Part shown: positions 10,373-23,200 of the stretch, piece after piece | How the letters are laid out: each line of letters opens with the position of its first letter | Position numbering within the stretch: the stretch's first letter is position 1 | Assembly (NCBI GenBank): GCA_013398275.1 | Contig: VZSE01005940.1 | Coordinates: forward strand, 20,314 to 84,313 | From: Promerops cafer | Taxonomy: Eukaryota > Chordata > Aves > Passeriformes > Nectariniidae | Direction of reading: 5' to 3' | Length of the DNA stretch: 64,000 nt | Program-made: the position numbers and the translations under genes | Notes under the pieces: generated by a model | The model's input: the letters and a program-made list of their open reading frames with translations, nothing else | What the model was told of the DNA's origin: nothing | Databases searched by the model: none

Positions 10373-12617
10373 CTTTCACTTGCACAGCTGGAAAGCTGAG
10401 GATTAACAGCAGCTCCCCCAACTCCTGTCCAGATTCACAAGGCAGAGTAGTGAGCAGGACTGAACACAATTTCTGATCCAGGATGCAGCTGCTCTACAAA
10501 TTCTGCAGCACTGCCCCCTGAATTTCAAATCCCAGGAGCAGGCTGGCTCAGCAGGTGATGGAGCTGTCCTGTTCCTGGCCTCCAGTAAGAAGAACATTTT
10601 CCCTTCATGGAAAATGCAATTGCAAACTGGTTTGGGTTAAGTAAAAGACTTTACTGTATCAGCATGGGACGCAGTTAAATAGGACAGAGATTGTGGAGAT
10701 AAACTGCAGCGTAATGCAAAAAATGTCCTCCATGAGAAAGGAAGGACTCACATACTGTACCTTGTTACTTCAGGTGGCTGCTGGTTTAATTTTTGAGGTA
10801 ACTGACATGCTCACAGATCACAGGGTTATCAGAGTGATTAGGGATGCTCCACACCCAGGCAGACATCCAAGCACAGGTTTCCATTTACCCAGTGCTCAGA
10901 GGTAGTTTAAAGCAGTAAAACTGAAAGCGAACAACTATGCACAGCCCACAGAGCTCCCAAGGCATTTATTCTTGGGTAGCTGATTAAATCTATCTTTTGA
11001 ATGCAGCACATAAATGGTACTTTATGGCTGGTTTAGCTCCAAGCAACAACCCAGCACTCACATCTGAGCAGAGCTATCCAGGAAGCACCCAAGATGGCCA
11101 CCTGATTGGTGAGGAGGAACATAAATTGCCTTAATTTTGTTTTGTGCTTTGGGTGTTCATGTTGAGTTTCATGGCTACGCAGAGGGAAAATGACTCTTGC
11201 ACTCCCAGAGCAAGATGGGATCAAGGAATGTCATGAGCTAGCCTTTTCAAGATTCTTTCTATCCTGCTATCCATATCCAAAGGGGGAAAAAAATTCCAGC
11301 AGGTACCATCCACTTGAGCCTGGTCTTCCCTCTTTTCCACATAAAGAAACCCAGCAAGTCTTCCCCAATCTCTCTTGATGTAGAGCACCCACCACTTCCT
11401 TCCAGAAAGATCTGACTCTCCAGTGCTTCAGATCCCCCTTTTAAAAGCCAGCCACTGTAGGAATTCAGCTCTTTTTTTTCCTTCTGAATTGAGTCACTAC
11501 ATGAGGATCCTGAATCCTCAGACTAGTGGGAGAAAGGGTAAGGAAATGATCACCAACTGAAACTTAGTTTTCTGCTGGATTTCCCACTAAATACAGTTCC
11601 TTTATAGGATCTGAATGCTTTGACCCATCCAGCAAGTAAGTGTGGAAGAGTGAGGAGGCCTAATAATGAACAGTGGTGGGCTTCAGCCCAGCAAAACACA
11701 CCTTACCTTGATCCATGGTGCCCAGGCTCAAGAATAAAAAAGACAATAGTAATGAACATTATGCACAAACTCAAGGGGCAGAAGGCTGTGCAAGCCCTGG
11801 AGTAGGAGAAGGAACAGTTTTTGAGTGAAGCAGCAGCTTCATCCAGTTTCAGATTTACATACAATGACTTGTTAAAGACCACAAAAAGGTGTGAAAGGAG
11901 AAGACTAAAAACCACAAAGCAGACTGTGGAGCAAAACTTACTCTCACTTTAAGGCAAGCTCCAAACCAGGCTCAACATTAGACAGCTGCTGCTCACTCCT
12001 TGCTCTGAAGGGTCTGGTTTGCTTTTAAAATAAAAAAACACTCTGAAAATTAACAAAACTGATTGAGTATCTTTTCTTGTTCACCTCTGGTGAACAAGTG
12101 AAGGACACACTTTGTTTACAGGTGAAGTCAGAAGGGAGCAGACCAAACCCAGGAGACATGTGGCTTCTCTGCTATTTGGCATTTCCTCTGCTCCAGCTCG
12201 GCAGAGAACACACACACCTTGAGCTGGTGAAAATCTTGCTCAGATGGTCCAACAGTCTTACACCTCACACAAGATTTAGAAGAATGTACATTCATCCCAG
12301 ACAGAAAACAAGAGATATTGCAAAGTGTTCTTCATTAATTTATCACTTAATATAAATGCTGACAGAAAAGCAGGTAAGACCTTGTAGACACTTCCATCTA
12401 TTTACAAACCAAATAGTGAATTATTTTCCACTCTTTTTTTTTGTTCAATCTGCAACTCAAAGGACCCTCAGACATTCTGTAAGAGCAAGGTGAGGTTGAG
12501 TCAGCTTCAAGAGGGAGAAAAGCAAGGTGAAGAGGGAAGAAGAAATAGCATTTCAACATATGGCTTTTTCTATATAACTGCCATGCATGTACAGTAGGTC
12601 TCCACTCCCTTGTTCTT

Positions 12618-12881
12618 TCACACAAAAGTGACACCATTGGCTCTATAGGTCTCAGAATTAACTAACAGAGACCAATACTGATTTTCAAATCTCTGGATCC
12701 TCTTGCCTTTTGCCTCCTTCAATGCATTCTGTACCACTTCAGCAGAGTATCTAGAAAGTTTTTCTTTCAAGTCTAAGCATATTGTAGGAGTAAAGACATA
12801 GGGAATTGGATATAGAGAACTTTCTTCTACTCTTTTTGTTATCTCAGTTTCCCCAAAAGATAGCAAAGCATCTAACCTTTC
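12618..12881 (-). CDS. Unrecognised terminal-exon-like ORF (87 codons plus stop)
   Basis: On the minus strand a good acceptor (TGTGTCTTTTCCAG, AG at 12883-12882) is followed by an in-frame open stretch ending in TGA at 12618. The predicted peptide starts ERLDALLSFGETEITKRV and ends VNSETYRANGVTFV, with balanced composition and a charged middle (KEAKGKRIQRFENQYW). I do not recognise the family. No partner exon with compatible phase and no nearby polyadenylation hexamer were found, so it may be a fossil exon or chance. It lies on the same strand as RC3H1, just past its probable 3' end. Confidence 0.2.
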   Translation of the reverse strand, partial: ERLDALLSFGETEITKRVEESSLYPIPYVFTPTICLDLKEKLSRYSAEVVQNALKEAKGKRIQRFENQYWSLLVNSETYRANGVTFV

Positions 12882-13313
12882 CTGGAAAAGACACAGCAAT
12901 TCCCCATGTACCTCTGAACATCTCCCCCATGACCAGGCCTGTATGTACAAGACTTCACAATTCCCCTGAACTTGCAAAGAATTCAATTTATGGAATTCTT
13001 CTCACACATTCTACTTCATCTCTACTCCTCCTGCGAATGTTTTGATAGTTACAAACAATAAACATCCACTTTATCAACCCACAGTCAGCCACTCCCATGA
13101 AGGATTGAGAATTTTTCTTTATGGGAAAGAAAAACAGGAAAGGAAGAAAACAGCAGAAGGAGAAGAAAAGCAAGGAAAACCACAAGGAGAGAATGAATAA
13201 TATTTTGTTCAGCACTGATTCATGAGAACAGCAGATGGAATTTCATTTATCTAGGATCCTAAATAAATTTAAGAAATAGTTCATAACCTGACTCAACAAA
13301 TTTCATGGTCTCC

Positions 13314-13343
13314 TTTATTACCTAGACTATCCTTTATTTTATT
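13314..13343 (-). terminator. RC3H1: Cluster of three AATAAA polyadenylation signals (minus strand)
   Basis: Plus-strand TTTATT occurs at 13314-13319, 13333-13338 and 13338-13343, giving three minus-strand AATAAA hexamers within 30 bases. Downstream on that strand is a TTTGTTGAGT stretch. The position would give RC3H1 a 3' UTR of about 6.8 kb. Confidence 0.4.
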
Positions 13344-16300
13344 TTTTGTTAAATATACCTCTGCAGGGCACAATCACATACAATCAATACGATTGGATAA
13401 TTACATGAGCTCTATCCCAAGCATATATGCACCAATGTTAAAAAGTTATTTAAAAAACCAAACAAAACAAACAACCCAGAAAATAAAATAAACTCCACCC
13501 AAAAAGGTGATAATGACTGCAGAATGTCTCGGGGAGACTTGTAAGGAACTAACAAGATCAAAGAAAATTAGACTTACAAAAACCACAAAAAAAAAATCAT
13601 ATATCGAGAAATCCCACAACTGGAAGTAGATGATTTCAAAGAAGTGGGAGCTGTCATATAGATCCCACAATTCTTCCTGCTCTCACACATGTCTTGCTTC
13701 ACCTCTTCCTCCCCATAGCCACAAATACAAGGGGGGGAAGAGCTTAACACAACGCTACCAGTAAGAGAAAATAGGGAGTAATAGCCAAGCTACAGAACAG
13801 CTGCTAAGCTAACTTCAAGGAAAGATCTTTTCAGCATGGAAGCTGCTTACACAGCAAGCACAGGCTAAAGGGGGAATGGGAACTCCTTAAAATTAGGAAA
13901 ACCTCTCAAAGTGATTAGTTTTGCCCATGTTGATCAGCTTCACTCACGAGAGGCTGCAGATGAACGGTACCAATTGTGAGCTGTGCAGCAGCTGTGATGT
14001 GAACAGGATTGCTTCTTCCTCTCAGGTTGCTTCACGCATTTATTAAAGGCTGCTGCCAAATTTCTTTTTAAAAAGCTACAAATAAAGAGGTCAGTGCACA
14101 CGTCCAGTTGTGGGATCCATCTGATATACAATCTGGTTTGGATGCCAAAGACTTGTGAATACTGTCTGCCACAGAACTATTAATGAAATCTTTTTTACAT
14201 TACTATGAAGCAAAAATTTGTGAGCATCAAATACTTCACAATATTTTCTTTTTTTTTCCGATTACAGATACGTTTACCCCATATACGTTTCACATGTAAT
14301 TCCATCATGTCTAATGCTTTTGATTTCCAGAGACTGCACTACCTGTTGCTTCTGTCTCCCCCAATACTGTATTTTTCAAATTGAAGTGGACAATTGTGTT
14401 TTCCTAAAACTTGCAGATCTTCAAAATAGTCGTTTCCTGGCATATGAAAACATCCAACCAGTATATCCAAGGAAAGCTGCCTTGCTGGATGAAGTAAGGC
14501 ACCTAAACCTTCCCAACTGCTGAACACTTTGCAATTAGCACTAAAAATCATACACAAGCTCACTGGAATTGCAAAGATTGCCTGGAAAAGATCAGCTAAT
14601 TATTCATGTTACTAAGCTACAGGCATCCAATTTTGATTATTATGGCCACATATTTTAAACATCAAATGACTGTGATGTTCCTGATGCAGACAAATCCACA
14701 TTGCCATGCGCTCTTCATGTGGGGAAATTTCAGAAAAAGCTGCAGCCTCTTTGCTTGCCACACTTCCCATGGCACAATATTACACTTGCCAATAGGAAAT
14801 AAAATTATAAAGAAAATAAATGTTAAGTTTGTTCTCCTTTCTCTGCTAACCAAGGCTCTACCTGCATCACAAGAAGTGCTTCCAAGACTGTGACAACACT
14901 AAGCATTTACATTCTTCTTCCTACAGAAGAATAAAGGCCACATGTTAACTGTAGAAGGACACTGTGCTGGAATAACATTTCCCCAAATCCCTTTCTTATG
15001 TTGTATAACTAGAATTAACTCTAGGCTCTGTCATCCCCTGACATTACAACAGAAAATAATGCAGCTGGTAACAGATCACTATGGAAATGAAAATTCCCAA
15101 TTAAGCTTTTGACATTTTAAGAGTCTATTTGAATTGAGAGCAAATCAATTTGAGCTACATAATAATCTGTATGTTGATTTACCACAAGTAACAACCACCC
15201 ATCTCTTGGCACCACAGCTGTACAAAAAAGGTGGCTTAGAAGAGCTGCTTCATTTTCCTCAGAAATTCAGTTTACACTTACTCATGCAAGGTAGATGTTT
15301 TTCCAGTTCATAACTCCATTACCATGTAGGCAAGTCAAGAACTCTTGCTCTCTTTTTTCCCCCAGGGGAACTGATTTATTGTGATACAAGAAATTAAGTT
15401 GCTGACATGCTAACTATTTTTGGGTTGTTTTTAAATCCACAACATCAGGAGGCAGGAATAGAAGGCTGTGTTTTGGAAAGTGAATGATGACAACATTTGA
15501 ATATGAAGGTAACATCATGCCCCAGCAGCATTGCTCTGTGCTCCTTCCATCTACCCTAGGACCAAAACCACTTCTCCATACACACACAGACAAGCACAAA
15601 AACTTGCACTGCGTATGTTTGGGTATTTTCTCTCATTTTTGAGCAGAGAAGGTGGCTGGCACTCCCATTGCTGAGCCTCCTGAACACTGGCACAGCATTT
15701 CTTGGACCATAAAAACAGGTCTGAAAGAGCCAGTCCAGGAAAGAAACTTTATACTGGGGGGGGTCTTTCAGATGACTGTCCCATAAGTCTGCTTTGTTAC
15801 AGTCCAAAATTATAAATGGCAATGGAAATGAGGGTTTATGCTACTCGGACTTGAACAGATTTCTCTTTGAACCTGAATACTTTACTAACGAGTCTGTCAG
15901 AGTCTGAGTAGCTCAAGGAAGGGAAATGCCAGCAGTTGTCTTGTATTATCAATAAAAGCCTCACTCCTGGCCCTTTCTAATACAAAATTTGCCCCACCTT
16001 ACTCAGTCAATGCTGTCAAGAGACAATATCATCACAAGTTTGGTTCTTCCACATCTAATTTAATGCAATGCTAGTGTTTCACAAATCTTTTCGGTCCCAG
16101 TGGACTTAAAAGTCAGTCACATTTGTAACACAGATTTATCTTTTACTGTAACTAAAGAAATTTTCAATATTCAATTAAGTATTCAATTTAGAAACACTTA
16201 AAAACAAGGCTTCTTGGATTATAACACTTCTATGTTCCTTCTCCCTCTCTAAATGAGCCATTCAGTCAGCTGAGAGAGTGCATGAGAGACTGAAAACACA

Positions 16301-18577
16301 TCACAACACCTCAGATACATCTCAGTACATTGCAAATTGTATGACTAAATGGAATGATTTTCCACAATTCAATGCATGGGCAAGGCTTGACAATCATTAA
16401 CTTCTGGAAATTGTTATTAGGATAATACAGTCAACTCACAATACCCTACACAAATGTCTGACAATCAAAATGGCTACACCAGGGGAAAAAAATGTGTAAA
16501 GCACAAGTCTTTGGCTCTCCTTTAAAGAAAAACAGCAGTTTACCATGTTTATACAGATCCCCTGTTTGCCTACCAGTAGGGGCAATATCACATTTGTGCA
16601 TCACTGAGTAATAACACCATTAGAAAAGGCAACTTCACAGAAGTTATTGGCTAAGCGAATTCATTTGAATGCTCTGTTTTGAGGCAGCAAGCTGTCACTG
16701 TTACACAATCAGGGAGGGTGGATGGGCAAGCCACAGGAGAAAAAGACGCAAAAAGGGGGAGACGGCTCAGAAAAAACTACACAGACAACTTGAGAAGAAC
16801 AGGGATAAAAGTGCTGCTAGCTTGAAAGGTGCTCTGGTCTACAGAAAAAAAAGTCCTACTCTGAAATGGGACAGCATGCAAGAAGGGCAGAAGAAAAAGT
16901 TTCAACTTCTCCTATTAAGAAAAAAGAACTGGGTCACAGGACAGACAGATGAGATGTTGACAGAAGGAGGGAAATAACACCACAGAATAAACAGACATCA
17001 TCTATATACTGACTGAATCACTGACACACTGAAGCTTAACCTACCACTTGAAGCTTCCTACTCTGAAGGTTTGTCCATGCTGTCCATCTGGCTGAAACCC
17101 AGATATCAGTGAGGGTTCAGAGTTGTCTGGTGCAGCAGAAAATTTAACCTACCTACCAAAGGATGCAGCAGTGCCCTCACACCATGGTAATACTGCTTCT
17201 TCTTGCCCAACAGAAGGAACTAAACCACTTGGTAGCCAAGACCAATTTCACTGAGGTGGCCAGAATTCCTGTATGACTGAGACAATGATGGGCTACAGGA
17301 ATGAGAGTAGCAAGACACAGAGTCACTCCAGACATTTTCACACTTGTTAGCTGTAAACATCAATGCTGCCACTACATACAGAGCTATCTTTCCCCCATGG
17401 TCTCCCAGTTTTTCCACAAAACTGGAACATTTTAGGTGCAGTTTCCAGAAAAAACTTAAGAGCGTGCACTGCATTTTGCCATTTGGTTTGTTTAATCAAC
17501 TAAACTTCTGAAAAAAAAAAGCAGAAAAAGCGTAAGAGGAAGAGGGGATGAGACAAAGTAAAAAATCAATACTGTTAGTAGATACTAAACAAAATATTTA
17601 GCAAGCCAAACTATAATTTTGGGCAAACAGGGCATTCACCTGGACACATTGATCACAACAAGGACGTTATGCACAAAGTACAGCACAGAGAGCTGGATGA
17701 AGGGGAAAAAAAACCCAGTAAGGTCTCCCTTCTAATCCACAGGTTTTGGAAGCATTCATCATATGTAGGCCAGCAATCTAAATAGTGCTTACTGAAGAAT
17801 TCCAGGAGAAAATGTGGAGAAAAGAATAATCCCTAACCTGGTGAGGAAACTAGGAAATAAAAGGTAAAGAGGTTTTTTGCCCCTCTAGATTTTCTTCCTA
17901 GTATTACAAATGAATCTGTAGTGTCCAACCTATCATAACCATCTTTGAAAATTAATTTTACATCCACAATTAGTACAGTCAAAAAAAGGCACATTCTGGG
18001 CTTGTCCTCCTAGATTAGAATATTGCACTAATCATCTTGACTAAGATGAGCTCCCTGTGTTAATAAAGACACAGCAGGAAGGAGCAAACAAATTAAAATG
18101 AAGGAAAAGGCTGACCTGAGGGTGGTGCTCTGCACTGAAGGATGAGAGGGCCCAGGGCCTGCATCAGGAAAAGACCTTCATCCTCCTCATGCCCAGAGCT
18201 GAGAAGGGAGGAACAGACCTGATGGGCTCCCAACTGCATCACCCCAGTTCTGCTCAGCTCCAAGGGGAGTGGCTGGAATGCTTGGCTTCAAGTAGGAGAT
18301 ACAGATGGATAGGGGCAAGGGGAGATGAAGCTGTTTCAGTGCAAAGTTGATTCTTTGCCAAAAGTTAAGAGGCATCAGAAGAAAGCAAGCTTCAAACTAC
18401 TCTAGGCAATTAAGAGGCCAAAGTTCAATTAAGAGTGAAATAAACCCGTGTTAAGACACATGGAAAGTGTAGGGGGGTGTGCTGAAAAATGCTTTTATTT
18501 TCATTCAGTGCTTCTACCTCCCAGACATTTGATCACAACAGCTGCGCTCATGCGAAAAAATTCTTAAAACATACCCA

Positions 18578-18646
18578 ATATATATACAGATATAACTACG
18601 TATATATGTATATATATATTTATATATAAATTTTTATTTAAATAAA
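18578..18646. repeat. TA-rich simple repeat
   Basis: Irregular (TA)n with TATATG and TATTTA interruptions, followed by an A/T-only tail. It lies inside the probable RC3H1 3' UTR. Confidence 0.8.
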
Positions 18647-20083
18647 AAAGAAAGCTCGAATCCCAAGCCAATATGTGTATCAAATCCTTGACCAGCCAGG
18701 TCTGTAGGGCATAATCAAATTCAATGTGAAATAGTATATAAACGCGGTGCCTTGACTGGGCAAATTAAATAATTGCTACTCAAAAGAGTCTTCTGTTTGG
18801 ACTCTCCTACTGGTAGGCAATAGTGAGACTGTATCCCCTCCCACCCCCCTTTTGTTTTATTTAACAGTATGATGAATGCAAAGCTTAGCCCAAGGTTGCT
18901 ATAACCTCAGCAGGAGTTAAGGTTAAGGAAAAAAAACTAAAACCCAAGAAAATTTATTAACTCTTGCTTTACCCAACCAAAGCAATGCAGTAATTTATTA
19001 CATAACCAGTGCTTTCCCACTTAGTAGTCTAACTCAGAAAGAAAAAATGAGGACAGGCCAAGAAGGTAGAGGGGGAGCAGCACTTGAAAAATCATTCTCA
19101 AGAGGTCTTCATATCCAAGATCTTACCTCAGTGTATGACAAAAAAGTAAAAAAAAAAAGTGCAGCAAGAACAAAATCTTTAATCTAAAAAAATAATCAAA
19201 AGACACTTAGAGCTTCTCTGGCTTATGCCTACAAAGCATGTACCTGGAGAAGTATTAGATCTATCAGGCAAAATTTGCTTCTCAATACATCTGGCAAGAT
19301 CTCTGCTGCACCTTCAGTGGTTACTTGGGTGCAATTCTTCCCCCATGAAACGGGAATCCAGGGTGGATTCACTGCAGCCCTGACAAACTGCAGGTTGATA
19401 CTCAGATTCTAATATATACAGATCTTAAACAATGCCAGCTTTTAAAAAGGACCACACCTTTGCAAAGACTCTGTCATTTGTAGTTTAATTTCAGCAATTT
19501 AAGCAAGAAGCTCAGGTTAAGTTCCTGGCCACAATGGGAAGAATTGTGTTAAGCATGAAGTTTGCTGCACATCTTTTGACACTGCAATTCACAGCTACTC
19601 TCCAACCCTCATTCCTTGTTTACCCTTAAACCATACAAGGAAGTGGCCAAATTGTTTTAGTAAGATAATAAGGAATTATGCACTGGGTATGTAATAATAC
19701 CAAAATAAAAGAAAAAAACTACTTCATTAAGATCATACAATTAATCAAACAGAGTATATATATATAATATCTTTTTTTTTTAAGCCCTGGGATTCAAGGC
19801 GTCCAAAGTTATTAAAATAAAGTTCATTCACAGAACAAAAACAAATTTAATTTGAATTGCTTGCAGATACTGCTAATTTTCATTTTTTTAATTAAAAAAT
19901 GCGTTAATGTGAACTATGTGCAGGATTTGTTTCTAGTAGTTGTGTTTGTGCACATTGCCTCTGGACCTGCTGCTCTGCTACTACTGCTGCTCCTGGGTTT
20001 ATCCAATCATCCCTGGAAAAAAACACAAGATGGAAGCTGCTGACACCCCAGCAGAAGGAGCTCCAGGGTGTGCTGGCCTCGCT

Positions 20084-20234
20084 TCACGGAGCAGACGTGG
20101 GTGTCACTCCCGCTCGCTGGGAGTCATGGCCATCTCCTCCTCCCTCGGGGTCCTCTGACAGGCTGAGAGATGCCATATTGTTTGACAGGAGGCCAATGTT
20201 CTCTTGGGTCAAAGCTGATCCATTCGGAACATCA
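20084..20234 (-). CDS. RC3H1: RC3H1 last coding exon (C-terminus)
   Basis: Begins by completing a split Ser codon, then [18 protein letters not shown] and [18 protein letters not shown], ending TPTSAP and TGA at 20086-20084. This acidic, serine-rich tail closely follows human roquin-1. The acceptor is CAGCAG before TGATGTT. Confidence 0.97.
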
Positions 20235-23200
20235 CTGCTGAAGGGAAGTTGAGGAGAAAGGGGAAGTGGGTGAAAAGAAGCAATTACTGAGATTTTTCCT
20301 TTATTTTTAAGTAAGAGGACTTCAGGGTACACATTCTAGAATATTTAACTTACTTCATAATAATTTATCTTTTTTCCCCCCCTAATTTTAAAAATATAAA
20401 CAGTAGTTTTGATTTCATTACTTTCACAGCACCATATGGAAAAATTAGTTCCTGCTCTAGAGGTGTCAATCTGATAGTGCAGCACAGAACTCCAGAACTG
20501 GTTATAAAAAGAAGGCACAGACTTCATCAGCAACAGTGTATTTAATCAGAAAATGCTCATTTTTGAATAAATATTAATACTCCAAACTGCTTACATTAAG
20601 TTCTGTGAACATCCAAGCTTCTCTGTTCAGTGCTGGCCTGAATACACATAGATGCTTATGGCCATTTAAAAATACTTGTAGAGACTTCCAGCATTCCCAG
20701 CCAACACCTTATTCCAACTGTCTATTACATGTGAACTGAAATCAATTGCAGCATCTACACAGATAAAAGCCCACTACCAACAACTGAAAGTGAATTCAGT
20801 TTCAAAGTGTGCGCCTTTCTAGACAACCTCCACATCACAAATTTAGCAGGATGGAATAACTTTCACATTTGGGAGATTTCTTTTATTTGAAATTACAACA
20901 GCAGATAAGGGATTTCTTTTGTGGTGGCTGCTTAACCCCTGCTTCTCCCTACTAATCATCCAGTACTGACTAGATGGATTCCTCTCTGCAAGTCTTCTGT
21001 TGCATAAATTTATATAGCCTTATTCCACTCACCCACGCCACAGCTAGAGAGGTCCTTAATTCATACCTGCACTATAAAAACTTGATTTGTATTCTCCTTG
21101 CCTAGTAGGTGCTTCCTCATCATAGCTGATGTGAGGTAAGGGTATTTATTCAACAGGAGAGTGGCCCTGAAGAAGTCAGTCTCCTGTTACACAAAGACAG
21201 GTTGAAGGCCTGTGTTACCTGAATGTCAGTGTAAGGTCCTCAGTTGGAACCTTGTTTTGTGGTTCTAATTGTCCATTTTCTGTCTGTTTAGTGGTGCTCA
21301 GCTTGTTTTTCATATCCAGTGAAGACTGGCTCTCCTTTAAAGAAAGGACAGATGAAAAATTCTTTAAGAGTGTGTTGAAAGAAGTGGAGACTTCATCCCT
21401 TAGGGACAATGAAGAAGGCCTGTAAATTGCAGTCACACAGTTTAACCCGCAAAAGCCATGAGACAAAAACAGACTTTTAGATATGCTCATCCTCTCAAGA
21501 CACAGTATTTCCCAAAAGGAAGGGATGATCCTTGTAACAACAAGCAAAGGCCACAGACTGTAACAGCACACAGACTTCTGAACACTAGCCTGTACCTGCA
21601 GACGATGCTTCCTATGTTAAAGCAGTTTATAGAACTCATGGCACAGTGACCTTGGAGACAATTTGGTTTCCATCAAATTCAACACCACGCTTATTTCAAA
21701 TGGTGACAAATTAAGAACATTTTAAAGAGGCTACATTAAATTTCTTCATGAAGAAGACTCAAGAAACTCCTCAGGAGGTTTTGAAGAAGAGAGGGGAAGA
21801 GGAAGATGGATGACTCCAGCTGTGGGCATCCAGCAGAGAGCCTTTCTGGCAGGGTGAAAGGGCTGCAGCCAGGTACATGGCTCTCCACTGCATCTCTCTG
21901 CCTCCCACCCCCCCAGCACTCACCATGCTCAGCTCACGGGTTCTCTTCCCAATTTCCCTTTCCACCTGGTGTAGCTCCAAGCTCAGCTGTTCACTTGAGA
22001 TCATCCCAGGCCACTTGGGAGGTGGGGGTGGGGGCTGTGGTTGGCCTGCCAGGGTAGTCGCCTCTCTCTGCAACAGCAGCCTGTTACTAACAGCCTAAAT
22101 GCATAAAGCCAAGCACATACACAACTGAGCACACAACACACCAAGCACAGAGAGCTCTAAGGCCATAATTTCAGAGTACTGCTCATTTACAAAACCAAGG
22201 CCGCCTCTCACCCCACTTCACAATGTCCCAATTGAAATCACTTCTAATGCAAGTTTCAACATGTTTCTGTACACATGGACAAGTATTTTCATTTTTAAAC
22301 AAGCAGTGTTAAACACCTCTTGCTGTCATAAATTTGCATGTGTTTTCTTCATATACCACTCCCTTCTCAAAACTAAGACTAAGCCCCTGAACAAAAACAC
22401 TACTCTCTTCTGAGCTCTATGTTCAACAAAAGACAACTGCAGAAAAGCAAGTCTGCTCCTTTATTTACAGCAGCAGAATTTATCTAATTCTACAGCAGAG
22501 CCAGAATTATTATTACATCATCTTGAGAGATGCAGTTGTCAGTGTGTAGGTCTCTACTGACCCACATTAGGAAACAGAGGAAGAGAGAGGGGCAACTGAC
22601 TACGGTCATTCACAGGTTGCAAGTTACTAAAAGCAGTAGCCACGTCAGGCATTCTAAAAATCTGCTAACACTTGTGAATCAGTTCTGCAAGTGTGTGCTC
22701 TGCATTTAAATACATCATCTTGTACTCCACACAACCCAACATCTGGCTGGTCTTTACGCAGAAATGCTCATGCAATGCAAAAGCAAAATGATCTAGTTCT
22801 TCATGCTCTGGCTAGAGAATAGATTGCTGCAACCTTGTAATAAGCAAACCAGTGAAGACTCCTTGATTTCCAATATCTACATGCAGCTTTAAACACAAGA
22901 GATAAACTGAAAGCTGTTCTTACTCATTCTGCAAAATTCATATTATGCAAAATCAAGGCTCAGTATTCAACTCTGTAGGATTTAACACTGACACAATCAC
23001 AACAATGATGAGCAGGAGAAGGCCACTTACAGGTTTTGCAACTTCCCAGTACTCTTGTATTATGGCCAAAGCAGACATGCAAGATTGAAAACATTTTCTC
23101 CTCTCCTTCTCAAACAAGAGCACAAGAACACAAGCTATGTTTCAAGTAACTAACAAATGCATATTACTGCAACTACTGCTGTGACTTAATTGTGAGCTCT

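Larger units (their letters stand above)
6556..13290. other. Intergenic region between SERPINC1 and RC3H1
   Basis: Upstream flank of SERPINC1 and downstream flank of RC3H1. It should contain the SERPINC1 promoter and possibly its exon 1, which I could not place. It holds CR1 fragments (7265-7510, 10190-10372) and an exon-like ORF (12618-12881). Apart from these I see no gene; the many open frames of 60-150 codons overlap on both strands and carry no domains. Confidence 0.55.
13290..20083 (-). other. RC3H1: Probable RC3H1 3' UTR (about 6.8 kb)
   Basis: Starts directly after the RC3H1 stop codon and is AT-rich, with many ATTTA-type motifs on the minus strand, no CR1 insertion and no supported coding exon. 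A long 3' UTR of several kb is known for mammalian RC3H1. The proposed end is the triple AATAAA cluster at 13314-13343. Earlier single AATAAA matches (for example near 14040, 15373 and 18492) could give shorter forms. No canonical roquin decay stem-loop (TTCYRYGAA on the minus strand) was noticed by eye. Confidence 0.45.

Noticed and set aside
13948..14075. Exon-like stretch on the minus strand with acceptor TTTGTAG and donor GTGAGT, coding for FLKRNLAAAFNKCVKQPERK-like peptide
   Set aside because: Its end phase does not join in frame to the 12,881 exon-like ORF, the peptide is not recognisable, and it lies within the probable RC3H1 3' UTR.
15556..15822. Minus-strand open frame of 88 codons
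   Set aside because: No splice context, no domain, inside the probable 3' UTR; length expected by chance.
16669..16977. Plus-strand 102-codon Lys/Arg-rich open frame
   Set aside because: Composition follows from a purine-rich strand; antisense to the RC3H1 3' UTR and with no support.
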